Origin: Catonia carolina
Taxonomy: Eukaryota; Arthropoda; Insecta; Hemiptera; Achilidae
NCBI GenBank assembly: GCA_035578175.1
Contig: JAQMRL010000001.1
Coordinates: 436,008,045-436,072,044 of the forward strand
Length of the DNA stretch: 64,000 nt
Direction: 5' to 3'
Shown here piece after piece: positions 29,375-41,492 of this stretch; the stretch's first letter is position 1, and each line of letters starts with the position of its first letter. A program made the position numbers and the translations under genes. The notes below the pieces were generated by a model. It saw nothing but the letters and a program-made list of their open reading frames with translations, ran no database searches and was not told where the DNA came from.

Positions 29375-32205
29375 AATATTATTATTAGTAATAACCTTAC
29401 CGTTACCGCTATTTATAATAACCTTATCGCTCATTATGATAGCATTGGTTCCTGATTTTTGATCCTTCTATGCGTTGATCATAATATTCGAAAATTACAT
29501 CAGTAACCACCAGATCAGTAAAATTAAATGTGATAAAGGTACCCGTATGCATACGCTTTTGTGAAACCAGTCATTCCTTTTTTTTTAAATTTAATTATTT
29601 TATTGGCTGGTCACGTCTACATTATACCTGAACTTATGGTTTGGTAATGATATGAGGTGATACAAAGATAAACAAATTAATAATGGAGAAATAACTTCGT
29701 AACAGAATTTAAATATCATTAGTGAAATCACAGAGAAATGGTTTTGAAAAAGTGCAATGAAGAAAAGAACTAGAAAGCTTAAAAACTGTGTTTTCCAAAC
29801 AAAACATATTTTCGTCTAAAGAAACATTTCAATACTCACAAAATTAATAAAAAGTTTTAATATATTATTCAACTGTTCTGAAATTATCGATAGTTTTAGT
29901 TTGTGAAGTAAAAGTGGTGTTGCGTTGAAAATGCATTACAATAAGTTAAATTTGTGTCTTCACAGGGTAATTTTGTTAACACACATATAAGATTTCGTTT
30001 AGCACTGTGAATAGTTTGTAGCATAGCAGTCTATGTACATTATGGTTACATAAAAAATCACGAAAAGCATATAAAATTTATGTATATATGTTTGATTGTG
30101 TTACGTTGTGTTCCTGTTTGTTTATTACTTAATTATTCTGTTACTTATCTGTTAATATAATCTGTTAAGTTGTGTTTTATTAATATTTGTTTGAGTAGTA
30201 AATATTGTAAGGTTGCTTAGCAGGACATATTTAAAACATTTTGGCTACATTTTATGACATTTAAATTTAAAAAACAAATTCAAAATTTAAATTATAATTT
30301 TGGTTAAAGGAAATAAAAAAACTTAATTTGTAAAGATACAAATAAATCAATGACAGCTGGCTCTGTTTATTTTGGTTTATTAAGTTTGAATATAAATAAA
30401 TCCAGCTGATTTAAATTAAATATTCAAAATTATTTAACATTAATAAAATAAATTTAATACAAACAAAATCTCGCTGCTAGGCAACTAAGAAGAAGAAAGG
30501 AGAAGAGATTATTGTAAAAAAAATAAGGAGTTGGGTTTTAGATCTAAAGGGGAACAGTATGTATGATAAAAATAAAATAATAATCATTTTTTATTGAAGA
30601 TTTATAAATGTATTTTATTACAAGTTCGACCACGCTTTTCAGAAACCGACATTTCTGTTTACGGTAACAAACAGTTATATTTGTACAGTTAACTTACAAA
30701 AGGTTCAGCGATAGACTGTTATTATTATGCTCTGGGTATAATATAAGTTATGTTTGTCGTACTGAAATTAAAGCAGTCGCGCACGTACACTGATGGTTTT
30801 CCCCCTTTACTCCTCATTGCAAACAAGGGAAAACTCGTGACTCAAGTGACTGTAACAATAAAAATTTAATATAAAATTTCAAACCTCGATAGAAACTAAA
30901 TCACGTTAAGAATTGAAATTAGAGTATAATTTTAGAATAAAAGATGGCGGGTGAATTTGGAATCACTAAATAGCAAGTTGTCTGTTAAATGAATAGTAGA
31001 TGTCTTTCAGCCCATACCTGACTGCATAATACAATAGTACATTGTATATGGTAAAACAAATGGTAAATGAAAAATCATATTAAATTCTACTTCATTATAC
31101 AAATCACAATATTATTCAAAATTTGAAAACTACAAAACGGTAAATATCTTACGTTACTCAGGAAGTTTTAAGCTCTCCAACAATGAAAATATTTTTGAAA
31201 TCGATTGGTTACTTGCTGAGAATACCTCGTACAAACAAACGTTGTTTCCTTATAATATAAGTATAAATTAATAATTTCAAATAGTAATTTGTAATACATT
31301 TTTACTAATATTAATTGACCGATTTTAAATTACTACGAATGTTTTTATGATTTAAGTTAAAATCCCACAAATAAACATAAGTTTTGTAAGTACAAACACG
31401 GAGGGAATGATAAAATAAAAATCTATTACTTTCTTTGAAAGGAACTTAATTGTGGTAATTAAAACTAGAAACACTTAACCAAAAAAATGTTTTAAATAAT
31501 CTGAACTAAGTAAATTCCGTGAATATAAGGTTACCCATAGAAACAGAAAAAAGAAACAAGTGTTTTAAAAACTGGAGTAATATAAGGGGACGAGAAAAGC
31601 TTGTTCTTTCTGATTTACTACAGTTATGTTTGTTGAAGAAAAATCTCTTTTTGTTCCTTTAATAAGAAATCTACTCGTCTCTTTTAGTCTACAGTGTAGA
31701 CCTCACTTGTTTACTGGGTTTTTCTTTCTCAGTGTAATGATCACTGAGTTACTAAGTCTCACTATTGCACTCTGTCATTTCCTCCTCTTTTTTTCCTTCC
31801 AACTATAACCCTCTTTCGCAATATCTCTTATCCAACACCTAATTAAAACTGGCTTTCTTTATTTTCTACGTTTATTTTTGCAATCCCGACTTAATATTGC
31901 CTTAGCTATTTCTTTTAATGTACTATAAATATATTTAATTGTACCGTATTTTCAAAAAGCTTTACAATCACAATTATGGAAATTAATATTGTAATAAGAA
32001 ATAAGAAAACGGTAACAACACTAATAAGTTACTCTTTTTCTAATTAAGAAAGGCCTTTGAAAAGGAAGATGTATTAGCAATAGGGGAAGAAATGTAATAA
32101 TTATGTAGTACTATTTGTCGAAGATTTATGGTGTTGAGAGATAAAGCACGAAATCTTCAACGTATGTTTTAAATATTAAAGACGTATAATATGACAGGGA
32201 AACAT
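29375..32205. other. AT-rich stretch, no gene recognised
   Basis: Almost 3 kb with no recognised repeat or gene. A pyrimidine-rich patch at 31600-31850 gives a 60-codon open frame of low complexity that I do not call. Confidence 0.5.
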
Positions 32206-32211
32206 AAATTA

Positions 32212-32463
32212 AAGGGGTTGGTAGAAGAAAGTGCTAACCCACAAAATTTCCAGCATGTTTTTTCTCAAATAATCTGTAAAAATAAAATATACAGCAAATT
32301 TTAAACAGGACGTTGTATTTACAATCTTAAGAACCCAGATTAACAAAAATAAGAAATGTTTAAAAAAATTTAAAACATGGTTTGTAGATTTCAGTAAATT
32401 TTTAAAATGACATTGCGTAAAATTATGTTGATGTGGGTTAGCACTGTCTTCTCCCAACCCCTT
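32212..32463. mobile_element. 252-bp MITE with ~32-bp terminal inverted repeats
   Basis: The left end AAGGGGTTGGTAGAAGAAAG and the complement of the right end AAGGGGTTGGGAGAAGACAG continue inward as GTGCTAACCCACA in both; about 30 of 32 bases match. AATTA flanks both sides (before 32211 and after 32464), a likely short target duplication. The centre is AT-rich without coding capacity. Two overlapping open frames here are by-products. Confidence 0.88.
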
Positions 32464-32654
32464 CAATTAATCAATATGTACACGAATGGAGGAAAAAAAT
32501 TCCGTGTGAAGCAAAACCGGTACCTGGAAGTTTACCGATTGCAAAATAACAAAAAAAAATACGGAAAAGGTAAAAAAAGAGTTAAATAGGAAGAAAAACG
32601 TACTATGTAGCAAATCGAATTTAACCTGAGGAAACATTTTGTAAAATTTCATGT

Positions 32655-32985
32655 TTGGAGTATATACCTTTACGGTTGCAAAACATGGATTTTAAGGGGA
32701 AAAAGAATGAAAAGGGCTTGAGGGTTTTTAAATGTATGTATAAAAACATTTAGAAAAAATTAAATCGACGAATATATGGAAAAAATGGAATGTAGAAGTA
32801 ATACGTGGAATGGGAAAGATATTTGATGGCAGCCATTCGATGGAACAAGTTAACTGGCTAGGAAACATAATGAGAGGCAAAGGTTTAATTAGAATTATGT
32901 TAGATGGACAAGAAAAAATTGGAAAGAAAAATAATTTCCAAGTATAAAGGTTGAAGATGATTAAAAAATGGAGTATAAGCTTAAG
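32655..32985 (+). pseudogene. LINE pol C-terminal fragment, decayed
   Basis: The plus strand keeps YLYGCKTWILRGKRMKR (the 'YGCxTW' box) near 32665. After frame changes it keeps WNVEVIRGMGKI and NWLGNIMRGKGLIRIMLDG near 32850, which match 'WLGHIxRGxGLL' of LINE C-termini. Several stops and frame shifts separate them. Confidence 0.6.
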
Positions 32986-33123
32986 AAATTAAGATTATTT
33001 TCTTTAAAATTAATAACTGTATCCTCAAATAATTAACATGGATGTAGATTTTAAATACTTCGCCAATATTAAGTAAGCTGAACATAGAATTTGGTATTAT
33101 GATATAACAGTAGTTTTACTTTA

Positions 33124-34105
33124 AAAAATCTGGTGTGAAACACTCACACAACTTTCTCTTGCCAATGCAAATGATTAATAATAAACCTAACATTATTAAT
33201 AAAATATTAGAAATAAACAAAAACTAACCTCAAAAACATAACCTTATTTTAATCACGAGTGAATGACGCAAAATGATAATCGAACTCAGTTTGGCTTAAA
33301 AATACGGAAAATCACGCTTTCACGCTAAACTAGGCTCTGTAGAGAAAAATGCTCTAAACTAAAGTTGTAGATCTTTTAATTTTCTATAAATTTAATTATA
33401 TACACTTTTGTCGTAAAATGCATACTAAGACCGAAATGTTAAATAAATCGATTTTTCTCACGTTTTCGTGAGAAAAAAAACAGAAAATCGCAAATTACCG
33501 CTAAACTAAGCGTTATACAAAAAAATGTTTGAAACAGAAGTTGTAGGTTTTTAAATTCTCTACAACTTTTATTACATAAGTTTTTGCGCTAAAATTTATA
33601 TTAAAGCCGTAATCTTAAAAAAACAACGTTTTTACGTGAAAACAGCCTCACCAAGAATTTCAGCAAACATGACGCCTACCCTATCTTGTAGAGAATAAAA
33701 AATTGAGTAAAATAGGCGATTTTAAAAAAAATCGTAGGACGAGTTTTTGAGAAAATCGCAAAAAACTGAAATATTATACGAATAAACTACTACTTCCGGT
33801 TGACCGATTTTGGTGAAAATGTTCGTGTCGCGTCCGGTAGTGGTATGTAACTCAAGTTTCAAGTTTCAAGTTGGTACGATGTTCCGTTCTTGAGATATTC
33901 TGTTCACACACAGACACACAGACACACAGACACACACACAGACACACAGACACACAGACACACACAGACCAATCGCTAAAAACATGTTTTTTGGGTTCAG
34001 GGGGTCTGAAAACGTATAGATCCGGTGAAAACTCGATTTCTAAAAATCGACATGAAAACAATACTTTCCTTCCTATATATTCATATAGGCAAGAGAAAGT
34101 AAAAA
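33124..34105. mobile_element. Family H element, copy 2 (best preserved)
   Basis: Terminal-type motifs ACTTTCTCTTGCC (33151-33163) and GGCAAGAGAAAGT (34088-34100) are perfect inverted copies. The GTGTG/CACAC hairpin lies just outside the left motif. Internal order and sequence match 6565-7500 closely along the whole length. It carries the CACACAGA-type tract at 33904-33969. No protein is encoded. Confidence 0.92.
33904..33969. repeat. CA/CACACAGA tandem repeat inside family H
   Basis: Interrupted CA repeat with regular CACACAGA units, at the same site as the pure CA tract of copy 1. Long open frames on both strands over it are repeat artefacts. Confidence 0.97.
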
Positions 34106-35203
34106 TAATTATAAACACATTCTATTAGTTGAACTATTTTGAAGAACTAGGAAAGCTAGGGAACTTCACGACCTATATCATAAATCCCTAGATGTGGTTA
34201 ATTCTGACCAGTATTGCGGTCCAGCCACTGTAGTTAACTCGTAGGTACTTCATACAATTCATGCAATACAATGTTGAATTTGCGTTAATTTATGTTTTCT
34301 CCAGGTCTTCTGAATCATTTCTAAAATTCACATTATAATACCATTAGAATTAATATTAGAAATAAAATTAATGAAATAAATACGTAGAGACAATTTATAG
34401 TACTAAAGCTCCTTTATTTGCTACTGTTGTGTAAATTTTTATAAAAAAATATGAGGTATAAACCACATTAAGGTATTTCTTTACGCTAAAATATCTAAGG
34501 TGCATACAGTAACTGAAGTATCAAAATTATTCAGCGTTTTCAGTAGAAATTCTCTCCTCCTGGCTCAAACAGTTGCGCCCGAGTACTTGACAAACAGCTA
34601 CTAGCGATATTTCTAAAGTTAAGAAAAAATATCAAAATATCAAAAAACAGGTAATTCTCAGCAAAGGTCCTTATACGGATCGCCGCTGGGAGTCATGTCA
34701 AATTTTTTTAACTATTATTTATTTTTTCTTTTTATTTTATTAGTAAAATTTGCAACTGTTAAGCATTTAACGACCAGTGAATATGATGATGAATGAAAGA
34801 ATGGATGACATGACATGAGTGACTTCCACGGAGAACACGATCCACTAACCGACATTTTATTTATTTGTGACATTATTATAAGCTTAGTGTTACTAAAATA
34901 ATAAATTTGTGCTACACTTCTTCCTTAATTGTTTTTGAACGTTGTTTGGTAAATGTTGAGAAAATATTTTTGTAATAGTCGGTTTAGATAAGCGGAAAGT
35001 TTATTGTGGAAGTTTCGAAAATGTTGAATGAAAATATCAGTCACCAAAGGAATTTTGAGGTCGTTATTTAAATTAGTGCTAGAAACTTAAGAGCGTGTGT
35101 TGACATGAACATCTTTGATTGAAACCTCTTAATTCGAGCTGTCACTTCCGGTTTAGGATATCCATAGCTATACATTTGATTGGTGTACCTACATCCAAAT
35201 TGA
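34106..35203. other. AT-rich stretch, no gene recognised
   Basis: No gene or known repeat; a slightly GC-richer patch at 34555-34700 has no open frame of note. Confidence 0.45.
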
Positions 35204-35211
35204 CCTTAGAA

Positions 35212-35807
35212 TAGGGTGACCAGATTGTTACCACGCAAAAATGGGACACTATTATAACACGCACTACCGGGGCTGTTGTCTAGGGGTGGGGGTATGGTAT
35301 AGGGCCTACAGATCCTGGTTTAATGTTCGTCTGTTAAAAATATTATAAAATAAAAAAATTAAGGGTCTAAACTTGTTTTTAAAACTTTTAAAGCGTGAAT
35401 TTTCTTTTCTTTTAAGCCTATCAAAGCACACAATTTGCTAGTTTTCAAAGGAATAAAAATAAATAAATAAAATGTTGAGGTTCATATTACTTTATTATTA
35501 AATTTATTTCTCAAGTATAAAGTGCTCCAATGTGGGCGTAAACTTAAAAAAAAAATAAATAAACAAGGATATACCATTAAAATACACAACTGGTAACAGA
35601 ATTTAACAAAATGCAATACATTTTTAAGTTTTGTTGTACTTTGCATTTACTCCAGCCAAGTTAATAATGTCTTTTTTTCTCTATTATGTTATTATAAAAG
35701 TGAGAAAACGGGACATTTTGACGTCCCGACAACGTTTTTTTGGGACAACAGGACACAACGTGAAAAAACGGGACTTTCCCGTTTTCACGGGACACCTGGT
35801 CACCCTA
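35212..35807. mobile_element. hAT-type MITE, 596 bp
   Basis: TAGGGTGACCAG at the left end is exactly complementary to CTGGTCACCCTA at the right. CCTTAGAA at 35204-35211 and 35808-35815 is a perfect 8-bp target duplication, the hallmark of hAT elements. Subterminal repeats of the 'acgggac'/'gtcccg' type cluster at the right end. There is no transposase, so it depends on one made elsewhere. Confidence 0.93.
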
Positions 35808-35815
35808 CCTTAGAA

Positions 35816-36974
35816 GGAACTTGTATATCGTTAGTTTTTACTTAATTAGAAGTTTCGAACTTTGAAACATCATTCCCTACAGCAGCTTATTATCCTTTTG
35901 AACTGTTTGTCTTTTAATTGAAACATGGAGGTTTCAAGCTAATCGCCATTCAAAGTACAGGACGTGACAGATGTATCGGTTGGTATAGGTGAATCAAAAA
36001 ACAAAAGAACTCGTGGACTTTATCGTAATGAAAAGGCTTTGTGATGTATTTTAGTAATGTTCATTTTATGTACCATTTTCTGAATCCTTTCTAGAGAAGG
36101 TAAGTATAATGTTGTACATTTGCAAAAGATTGTGTTGCATCAACCGAGAAAGATAATATTACTTTATCATCTGCAAATGTCACCAAAAAGTGTCAGCAGA
36201 AGCTGGAATATTGGAAGTGTAAGATAAACGCATAGGCCTATATAAGTTGAATTCAATGATTAACGAGTATCTTTATAATTAATTTTTCCATGAAGTTTTT
36301 GGTTTTAATGTTAATAAGTATAAAAATAAATGGAATGTTTTTAGGAATGTAGTTTTCATTATAGCTAAAATAATTCAAAGGTATATTTAAATATTGTTTA
36401 CAGTATATTGAATACGTTTGTAAATTATTAAAACACTTTCAGATATTTTCCAAATAGGATCCAAAGTAACCTGACTATCTTTTGAAGATATTATAAACTA
36501 GCAATGGATAAGTGTCGTAAACTTTATGCAGAATAATTTATATTAATTTGCTTTCAGTACGATAACACAAATTTTCAGGTGTTTTTAACCACTTAATAGC
36601 TTAATATTCTAATTTATAAAAAATCGTTTTTTAACAGCGAATGAGATAACCGTTATAATTTCCTTTGGCATACTTAATTTATTAATGATTCTTTAAAGTA
36701 AACAAAATTTTCATCTGATGTCTGTTCACGCAGATGAAAGAAATTACTTAAAGTATCTAAAACAGGTAATGGTGTTTTAGACATTTTCCCTAAAAGCGAT
36801 TTATCAATCACTGCCAAAATGACAACACTGTTTTACTATACTACATATTACAGATTTCTACTTTGAAACTACAGTTAGTTTAATTTCAATAGCTCACAGT
36901 TTTTGTTAAATACTAACAAACCCCACGCGGCTTCACGCGCAAAACATTTATAATCAATTTTTTTATAAGTAAAT
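35816..36974. other. AT-rich stretch, no gene recognised
   Basis: No gene or repeat recognised. Confidence 0.45.
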
Positions 36975-36986
36975 AAATTTAAATAA

Positions 36987-37377
36987 TGCCCAAAACGGGC
37001 AGGTGGAGTGTTATTTTAGTTGCACTCAATCTGTTCATTCCAGGGCTAAAAAAATAGTTCTGTTTATTATCACATAGTCAGCCACTTATATGACTGAACT
37101 ATTTAAGAACAGAAGAGGTAGAGGTGTAAAAGACACTAGTCAGAGTTATCTCCTCTGAGAGTAATGAATTTCACTATGCAGCCAGACCCTGTGGTGAATG
37201 AAGTGAAGGTGTCATTTGCAGGGTGGAAAGTGAGTGCTTTTCGGAGGGCCTGGCATGCTGATAAGCATACTCTTTCAACTCAGTGAGGAAGGCAATGTTA
37301 AACCACCTTACTTTTCGTTTTTACTTAGTAAAACCTCTAGAGGTTCAAACCAGCCTTTCGGCTGTTGACCTGAACAA
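36987..37377 (+). mobile_element. Family A element, copy 5, perfect target duplication
   Basis: 391 bp, starting TGCCCAAAACGGGCAGG and ending 'ctttcggctgttgacctgaac'. AAATTTAAATAA at 36975-36986 and 37378-37389 is a perfect 12-bp target duplication, which fixes both ends. A frame starting MNFTMQPDPVVNEVK is open for 40 codons, then stops. Confidence 0.95.
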
Positions 37378-37436
37378 AAATTTAAATAAATATATAACAG
37401 AAATTGTGTAGCTATTAGTCGATTGTATACCCCCAA

Positions 37437-37438
<2 letters not shown>

Positions 37439-37484
<46 letters not shown>
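37439..37484. repeat. (CA)n microsatellite
   Basis: About 23 CA units. It flanks, with the tract at 37874, a pair of inverted segments at ~37528-37568 and ~37817-37860 that share TTAGTTTGCTCCTA. Confidence 0.97.
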
Positions 37485-37487
<3 letters not shown>

Positions 37488-37527
37488 CGTTTTGATAAAT
37501 TCTTCTGTGAACGTCTCTCGGTAGTCT

Positions 37528-37860
37528 TTATACGTATAGTCCAGCCTCTCTTAGTTTGCTCCTAATGTAAACAAATAATGACGTCACTCAGCATGCGTAT
37601 TATATCAAAATGTGTACACGCTGATTAAAAAGTAATAACAAAATACTTTCAAAAGTATTTAAATAGAAAATACTTTTAAAAGTATTTTTCTAAAGGAAAT
37701 TGTTAGGCCTACATCATAATTATCATGACTGATGTTTTTAGTACTTTAAGTACTTATAATTTAAAAAAATAGTCGCAGACTCTAGGTTGCATCCTGTAGT
37801 AGCTGGCTTTTATTTGTTGTCAGTAGGAGCAAACTAAGAACGGCTGAACTGTATGTACTA
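37528..37860. repeat. Inverted repeat pair between two CA tracts
   Basis: The left arm contains CTCTTAGTTTGCTCCTAATG and the right arm holds the complement of TTCTTAGTTTGCTCCTACTG. Both arms face inward with ~250 bp between them. This may be a non-autonomous DNA element; ends and target duplication were not resolved. Confidence 0.5.
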
Positions 37861-37871
37861 TACTGCAGGCT

Positions 37872-37873
<2 letters not shown>

Positions 37874-37910
<37 letters not shown>
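37874..37910. repeat. (CA)n microsatellite
   Basis: About 18 CA units directly followed by GACGTTTTTTTT. Confidence 0.97.
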
Positions 37911-37912
<2 letters not shown>

Positions 37913-38084
37913 CGTTTTTTTTTATAATATCCCTTGCTAACGTCTTTCACCTTCATCAAGCCCCTTCATCTACTTCAACAGCAATACGTACTCACATGTA
38001 CGCACACACATACATACATATTTATGAAAATCTTAATTAGCGCCTTTGGGGTTATCATTTTTGAAAATTTAGAAATGAAATGTT

Positions 38085-38182
38085 GCTGTTAATGTAAATA
38101 CAAATATGCTGTCAAAGTTTCATGAAAATCCATTCAGTAGTTTTAGAAATTAGCCTGCACAAAATATAATATTAGTATAAAT
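38085..38182 (+). repeat. Possible 3' end of an insect repeat
   Basis: Contains 'gaaaatccattcagtagttt' and ends 'aatataatattagtataa', a combination I associate with 3' ends of widespread insect non-autonomous repeats. No second copy exists in this window, so the call rests on recall only. Confidence 0.3.
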
Positions 38183-38351
38183 TATAATTAAAGTACAGTT
38201 GAACCAAATCTTCTAGTATAAATTTTTGTATTTGTTCGAATGTTTTTTTTTTAATATTTTAAAAACGAAAATAACTCTATATACAATTTAAACTTTTCTC
38301 TTTACTTTGCCTTATGAAGTAAAAACAAATGTCACCTCGGAATAGACTCTT

Positions 38352-38540
38352 AAATATTATATAAACTCATTTTCAACCAGTCTGGACCTACTGTACCCAG
38401 CTGTGTGGCACATCCAATAACTCACAAGTATAAAACACATATTTTTACAGTTTTCAATCATAAGTCCTACGAGCTCTTACAGCTACGCTCTGATACATTA
38501 CAAACACATTCGCAAAAATCTAATTAAACTGACAAAAGAA
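38352..38540 (+). pseudogene. jockey ORF2 C-terminal fragment
   Basis: The plus strand reads HFQPVWTYCTQLCGTSNNSQV near 38370, then YFYSFQS and VLRALTATL with stops between. This matches the 'KPIWTYGLQIYGTAKPSN...FQSKCLR' region near the C-terminus of the intact jockey ORF2 at 26420-29116. Stops and changes show an old fragment. Confidence 0.7.
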
Positions 38541-38816
38541 ACTTCACATTTTACCTTAAAGTCTGAAAAACGGCCCGAATCACGCAAATGTTATTTGATA
38601 TTAATTTTCTGAATATTGATTGGTAGTTTAATACGAAGGTCAAAACGGAGTTAATAATAATTATAATAAATAATTTCCATTCAAACATATTACCTACAAT
38701 CCAATATTTTGTAACATAATAAAACTGAAAATTATACAATTCAAAAACAAAATATACAGTTCAACAGTTATAAATAGTTATCCAAAATATTTAATAACTT
38801 AAACTTTGAAGGCTAC

Positions 38817-38978
38817 ATTGTTTTTTATCCGAGGCGGCGAGAAAAACTCATGTTCACTCCTTCACGATGGGGAATTAGTGTTGGACTTAATTTAGGCGTC
38901 CTCGTCCAGCCCCAAGGAGGCCGCAAACGCCTACCAACCAAATCCCGCCGCCTGGCCACTTGATCCGACATCAAAGCC
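38817..38978 (-). mobile_element. GC-rich 162-bp retro-insertion (LINE 3' end?)
   Basis: TTGAAGGCTAC at 38806-38816 and 38979-38989 is a perfect 11-bp target duplication. The insert is far more GC-rich than its surroundings. On the minus strand it reads RRRDLVGRRLRPPWGWTR and then NMSFSRRLG before a stop and a short A-rich end, which suits the last codons and tail of a LINE. The family is not identified. Confidence 0.75.
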
Positions 38979-38989
38979 TTGAAGGCTAC

Positions 38990-39373
38990 GTAGAAATAAC
39001 AAATGTTTTTTTACAATTTGGGTTTTCACATCTTAGAAACATTCAGTATTCTTTCTTTATAAATGTTTAATACCTAACGCATTGACGTTTCCTACGATTT
39101 TCAATAAATTTTTGATAAATTCATTGCATAGGTCTATTGAAACGTTTCTCTGTGAACAAACATTACATGAATGACGTGCAATTAACTTTAGTGAATTAAA
39201 TAAAATAGTAATAAAATGAAAAAATAGTAATAGTATAAGTAATAAAATAGTAATTTTTATGTTTAAATTTTTTGCGAAAGACGTGAATCGAGCTGATCTG
39301 GATCTAGACGCTATTTTAAAGTTCCCCAAAAAAAAGTAAACTAATAATTTTAAATTTGAGTTCGGAATCAGAA
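38990..39373. other. AT-rich stretch, no gene recognised
   Basis: A 90-codon minus-strand open frame at 39057-39329 is low-complexity (Leu/Ile-rich) and not called. Confidence 0.4.
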
Positions 39374-39449
39374 TCAGATGAAGGAAAAGATGATGCTGTA
39401 TTCCTTAATAAAATTAAAATCACCAAACGAGTACATTCTATCGAAAAGA

Positions 39450-39850
39450 AACGTTATTTTAATTAGTGTGTCTACCTTACCTAACTGTGGGAGAGGGCGA
39501 TCCCGCTGATCTCCATATGTCTCCTCCATCCGCAGTCTCCCGACAACCCTGTCGGCAAACTGAGCAACCAACTTGCAGCTCTCTTGATCCTGCAGTATCA
39601 CTGCCCCTACTCTCTCTGGGATCCACTGTGCAACGCCTATCTTCTCAGATGTCTCCATTCTGTCGAGGCCAAAATAGGGACATCTTTCAAAAATATGCGA
39701 AACGGACTCCTCCTCTTCACTATCGCACAGGCGACATTTCGGTACTTCATGAAGTTTAAACCTAGTCAAAAATGCCCCAAAGCAACTATTCCCTGTTAGC
39801 AACTGCGTCAATTCGTGGGTGGTATCACCAAATGTCCTCCTTATCCACTC
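39450..39850 (-). pseudogene. R1-like LINE pol, C-terminal zinc-finger region
   Basis: The minus strand reads LTQLLTGNSCFGAFLTRF then KCRLCDSEEEESVSHIFERC, a C-x2-C-x9-H-x4-C motif, followed by VVGRLRMEETYG. This is the C-terminal cysteine/histidine motif of R1-clade retrotransposon proteins, which sits after the reverse transcriptase and helps hold nucleic acid. Only about 120 codons survive and the reverse transcriptase is absent. The first residue drawn here is Leu, not Met; there is no real start. A plus-strand 97-codon frame over the same bases is its shadow. Confidence 0.85.
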
Positions 39851-41199
39851 CTCGACTTAGAATGATCTTCCTCGTCCACTCCCCGACAATCTAATATATA
39901 ACGATAATTTGTGTCGTTGAATCATTATAAATACTTTTTACTCTAAAACCACCAATTTCAATACATTATATTCTTATTTAACTTTTGGATCTTCCTGTAG
40001 GTGGATTTTTTAAAAAAAACATAACAGTAAAGAGGATATTGTATTTTATTATTACAAGATTATTTAATATAACATTTTTGTAATTTATTATGTTTTTATC
40101 ATAGACAAGAAAAGTTTTTATCTCTTAAAATACAAAATTATTAGGTGTCTTTTTTAATATAACATTTGTAGAGATTGTTTTTCAGTATTTGTATAAACAA
40201 CATTATTTGAAATTGTATTTCTGGATGTCGTTGTTAATTTTAAAATAGAAATATTCTTTTAAAACTCATTATTCATAATATAAATCGACAAATTTTTAAA
40301 GAAAGGTTATTAATGTTGTAATATTCAGATAATCTAAACCTTTTACAAGTTTTACAATGGTTCAGCAAATTACTTTTAACGTTGTTTTCAAGCTTATTAT
40401 GTATGCACCTTAATATTGCACCTTAGTATTGAAAGTTTGCAGTAAAACAATAAATCATAGTAAACCTTCACAAAACCGCGTAGTTAAATTGCCATTCATC
40501 TTGCTGAAACCAACTGACTGTGTATCTTTCTACGGTACGGTTTACTTCTAACATCCTGTATCCTTCGAACGTATCACATTTCCTTACTTCTCACAACTAA
40601 TACGAGTATACCAAATTCATGAAATTCTGATCTGGTCTCAGTCAGGATTGTTTTTCACCACTTGTTGCTCTTTATTTATATTTGAATTATGATATTCAAC
40701 TAGATAATAGATTTGATGAAAATGTAAATCAGTTTTTACTATAAATGGGAAAGCCTTCACTGGTTGACTGATTTACTCATCACTAATTCTCCTACTTGTA
40801 ATTTAGCTAGAAAGCTGAAATTTGGTGAAAATATTCAATTTAGGGTAAATAGCAAAGGTAAACATAAACGATTACGACATTCTACCGATAACGTAAAAAG
40901 CGTTCAACCCTTAACCGATATTTTCCGATTAGGTTCCGTTTAAGTTCCGGACAAGCTAGATGGCTAAAACTCGGTGAGGATATTATATTGTTTAATAATT
41001 ATAAAAATAACCACTTTATAATTTCCAAAAAATGTTAATCCCTACGTTAAAGAAAATGATTTACAACCACTTTTTTGGCACTTTTAATTGAAATTTAGTA
41101 TCTGTTATTATATTAATACAATAATTTCTAAATAAGAAGCTAATGTTCCAAAACTTGATTTACTTGAAGGAGCGTGCAGTCATTACCACAGTCCTACAA
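39851..41199. other. AT-rich stretch, no gene recognised
   Basis: No gene or repeat recognised. Confidence 0.45.
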
Positions 41200-41492
41200 T
41201 TGGCCAAGAAGATCTCTTGGCCAGAGGCGCTTCAAACGTCTGCGCTGAGCACCCGGTATCACCCTAGTATACATGTTTTGTATGAGAGGGTTGTCATGTC
41301 ATTCAAATTTTGTCATACTTGTCTTGTATAGTTGTTTCGCGACATCAATTACGTATGGGATATGTAAGTCTTTGTGCAACATTGAGTTTGTGATGTAAAA
41401 GGGGCATTGCGTTATCGTTCGTAGAATCTTATTCTGAATCGCTTGTATACGTTTCGTGTGTGAAAATTTAGCAGATTCCCAAAGTTGAACTC
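41200..41492 (-). pseudogene. jockey ORF2 C-terminal fragment
   Basis: The minus strand reads IQAIQNKILRTITQCPFYIT, then NSMLHKDLHIPYVIDVAKQL, and ends QRRRLKRLWPRDLLGQL. This parallels the last ~95 residues of the intact ORF2 in this window (FQSKCLRLITCAPFYVNNKI and QRRLKRQWARDLL). One in-frame stop lies near the middle. It is a 5'-truncated remnant of a related but different jockey lineage. A 62-codon plus-strand frame over it is a shadow. Confidence 0.88.

Noticed and set aside
31626..31808. 60-codon hydrophobic plus-strand open frame
   Set aside because: A pyrimidine-rich tract gives Leu/Phe/Ser-rich peptides by composition alone.
33852..34128. 85-88-codon open frames on both strands
   Set aside because: Again a CA-type tandem repeat in family H; the flanking codons match the same non-coding DNA in other copies.
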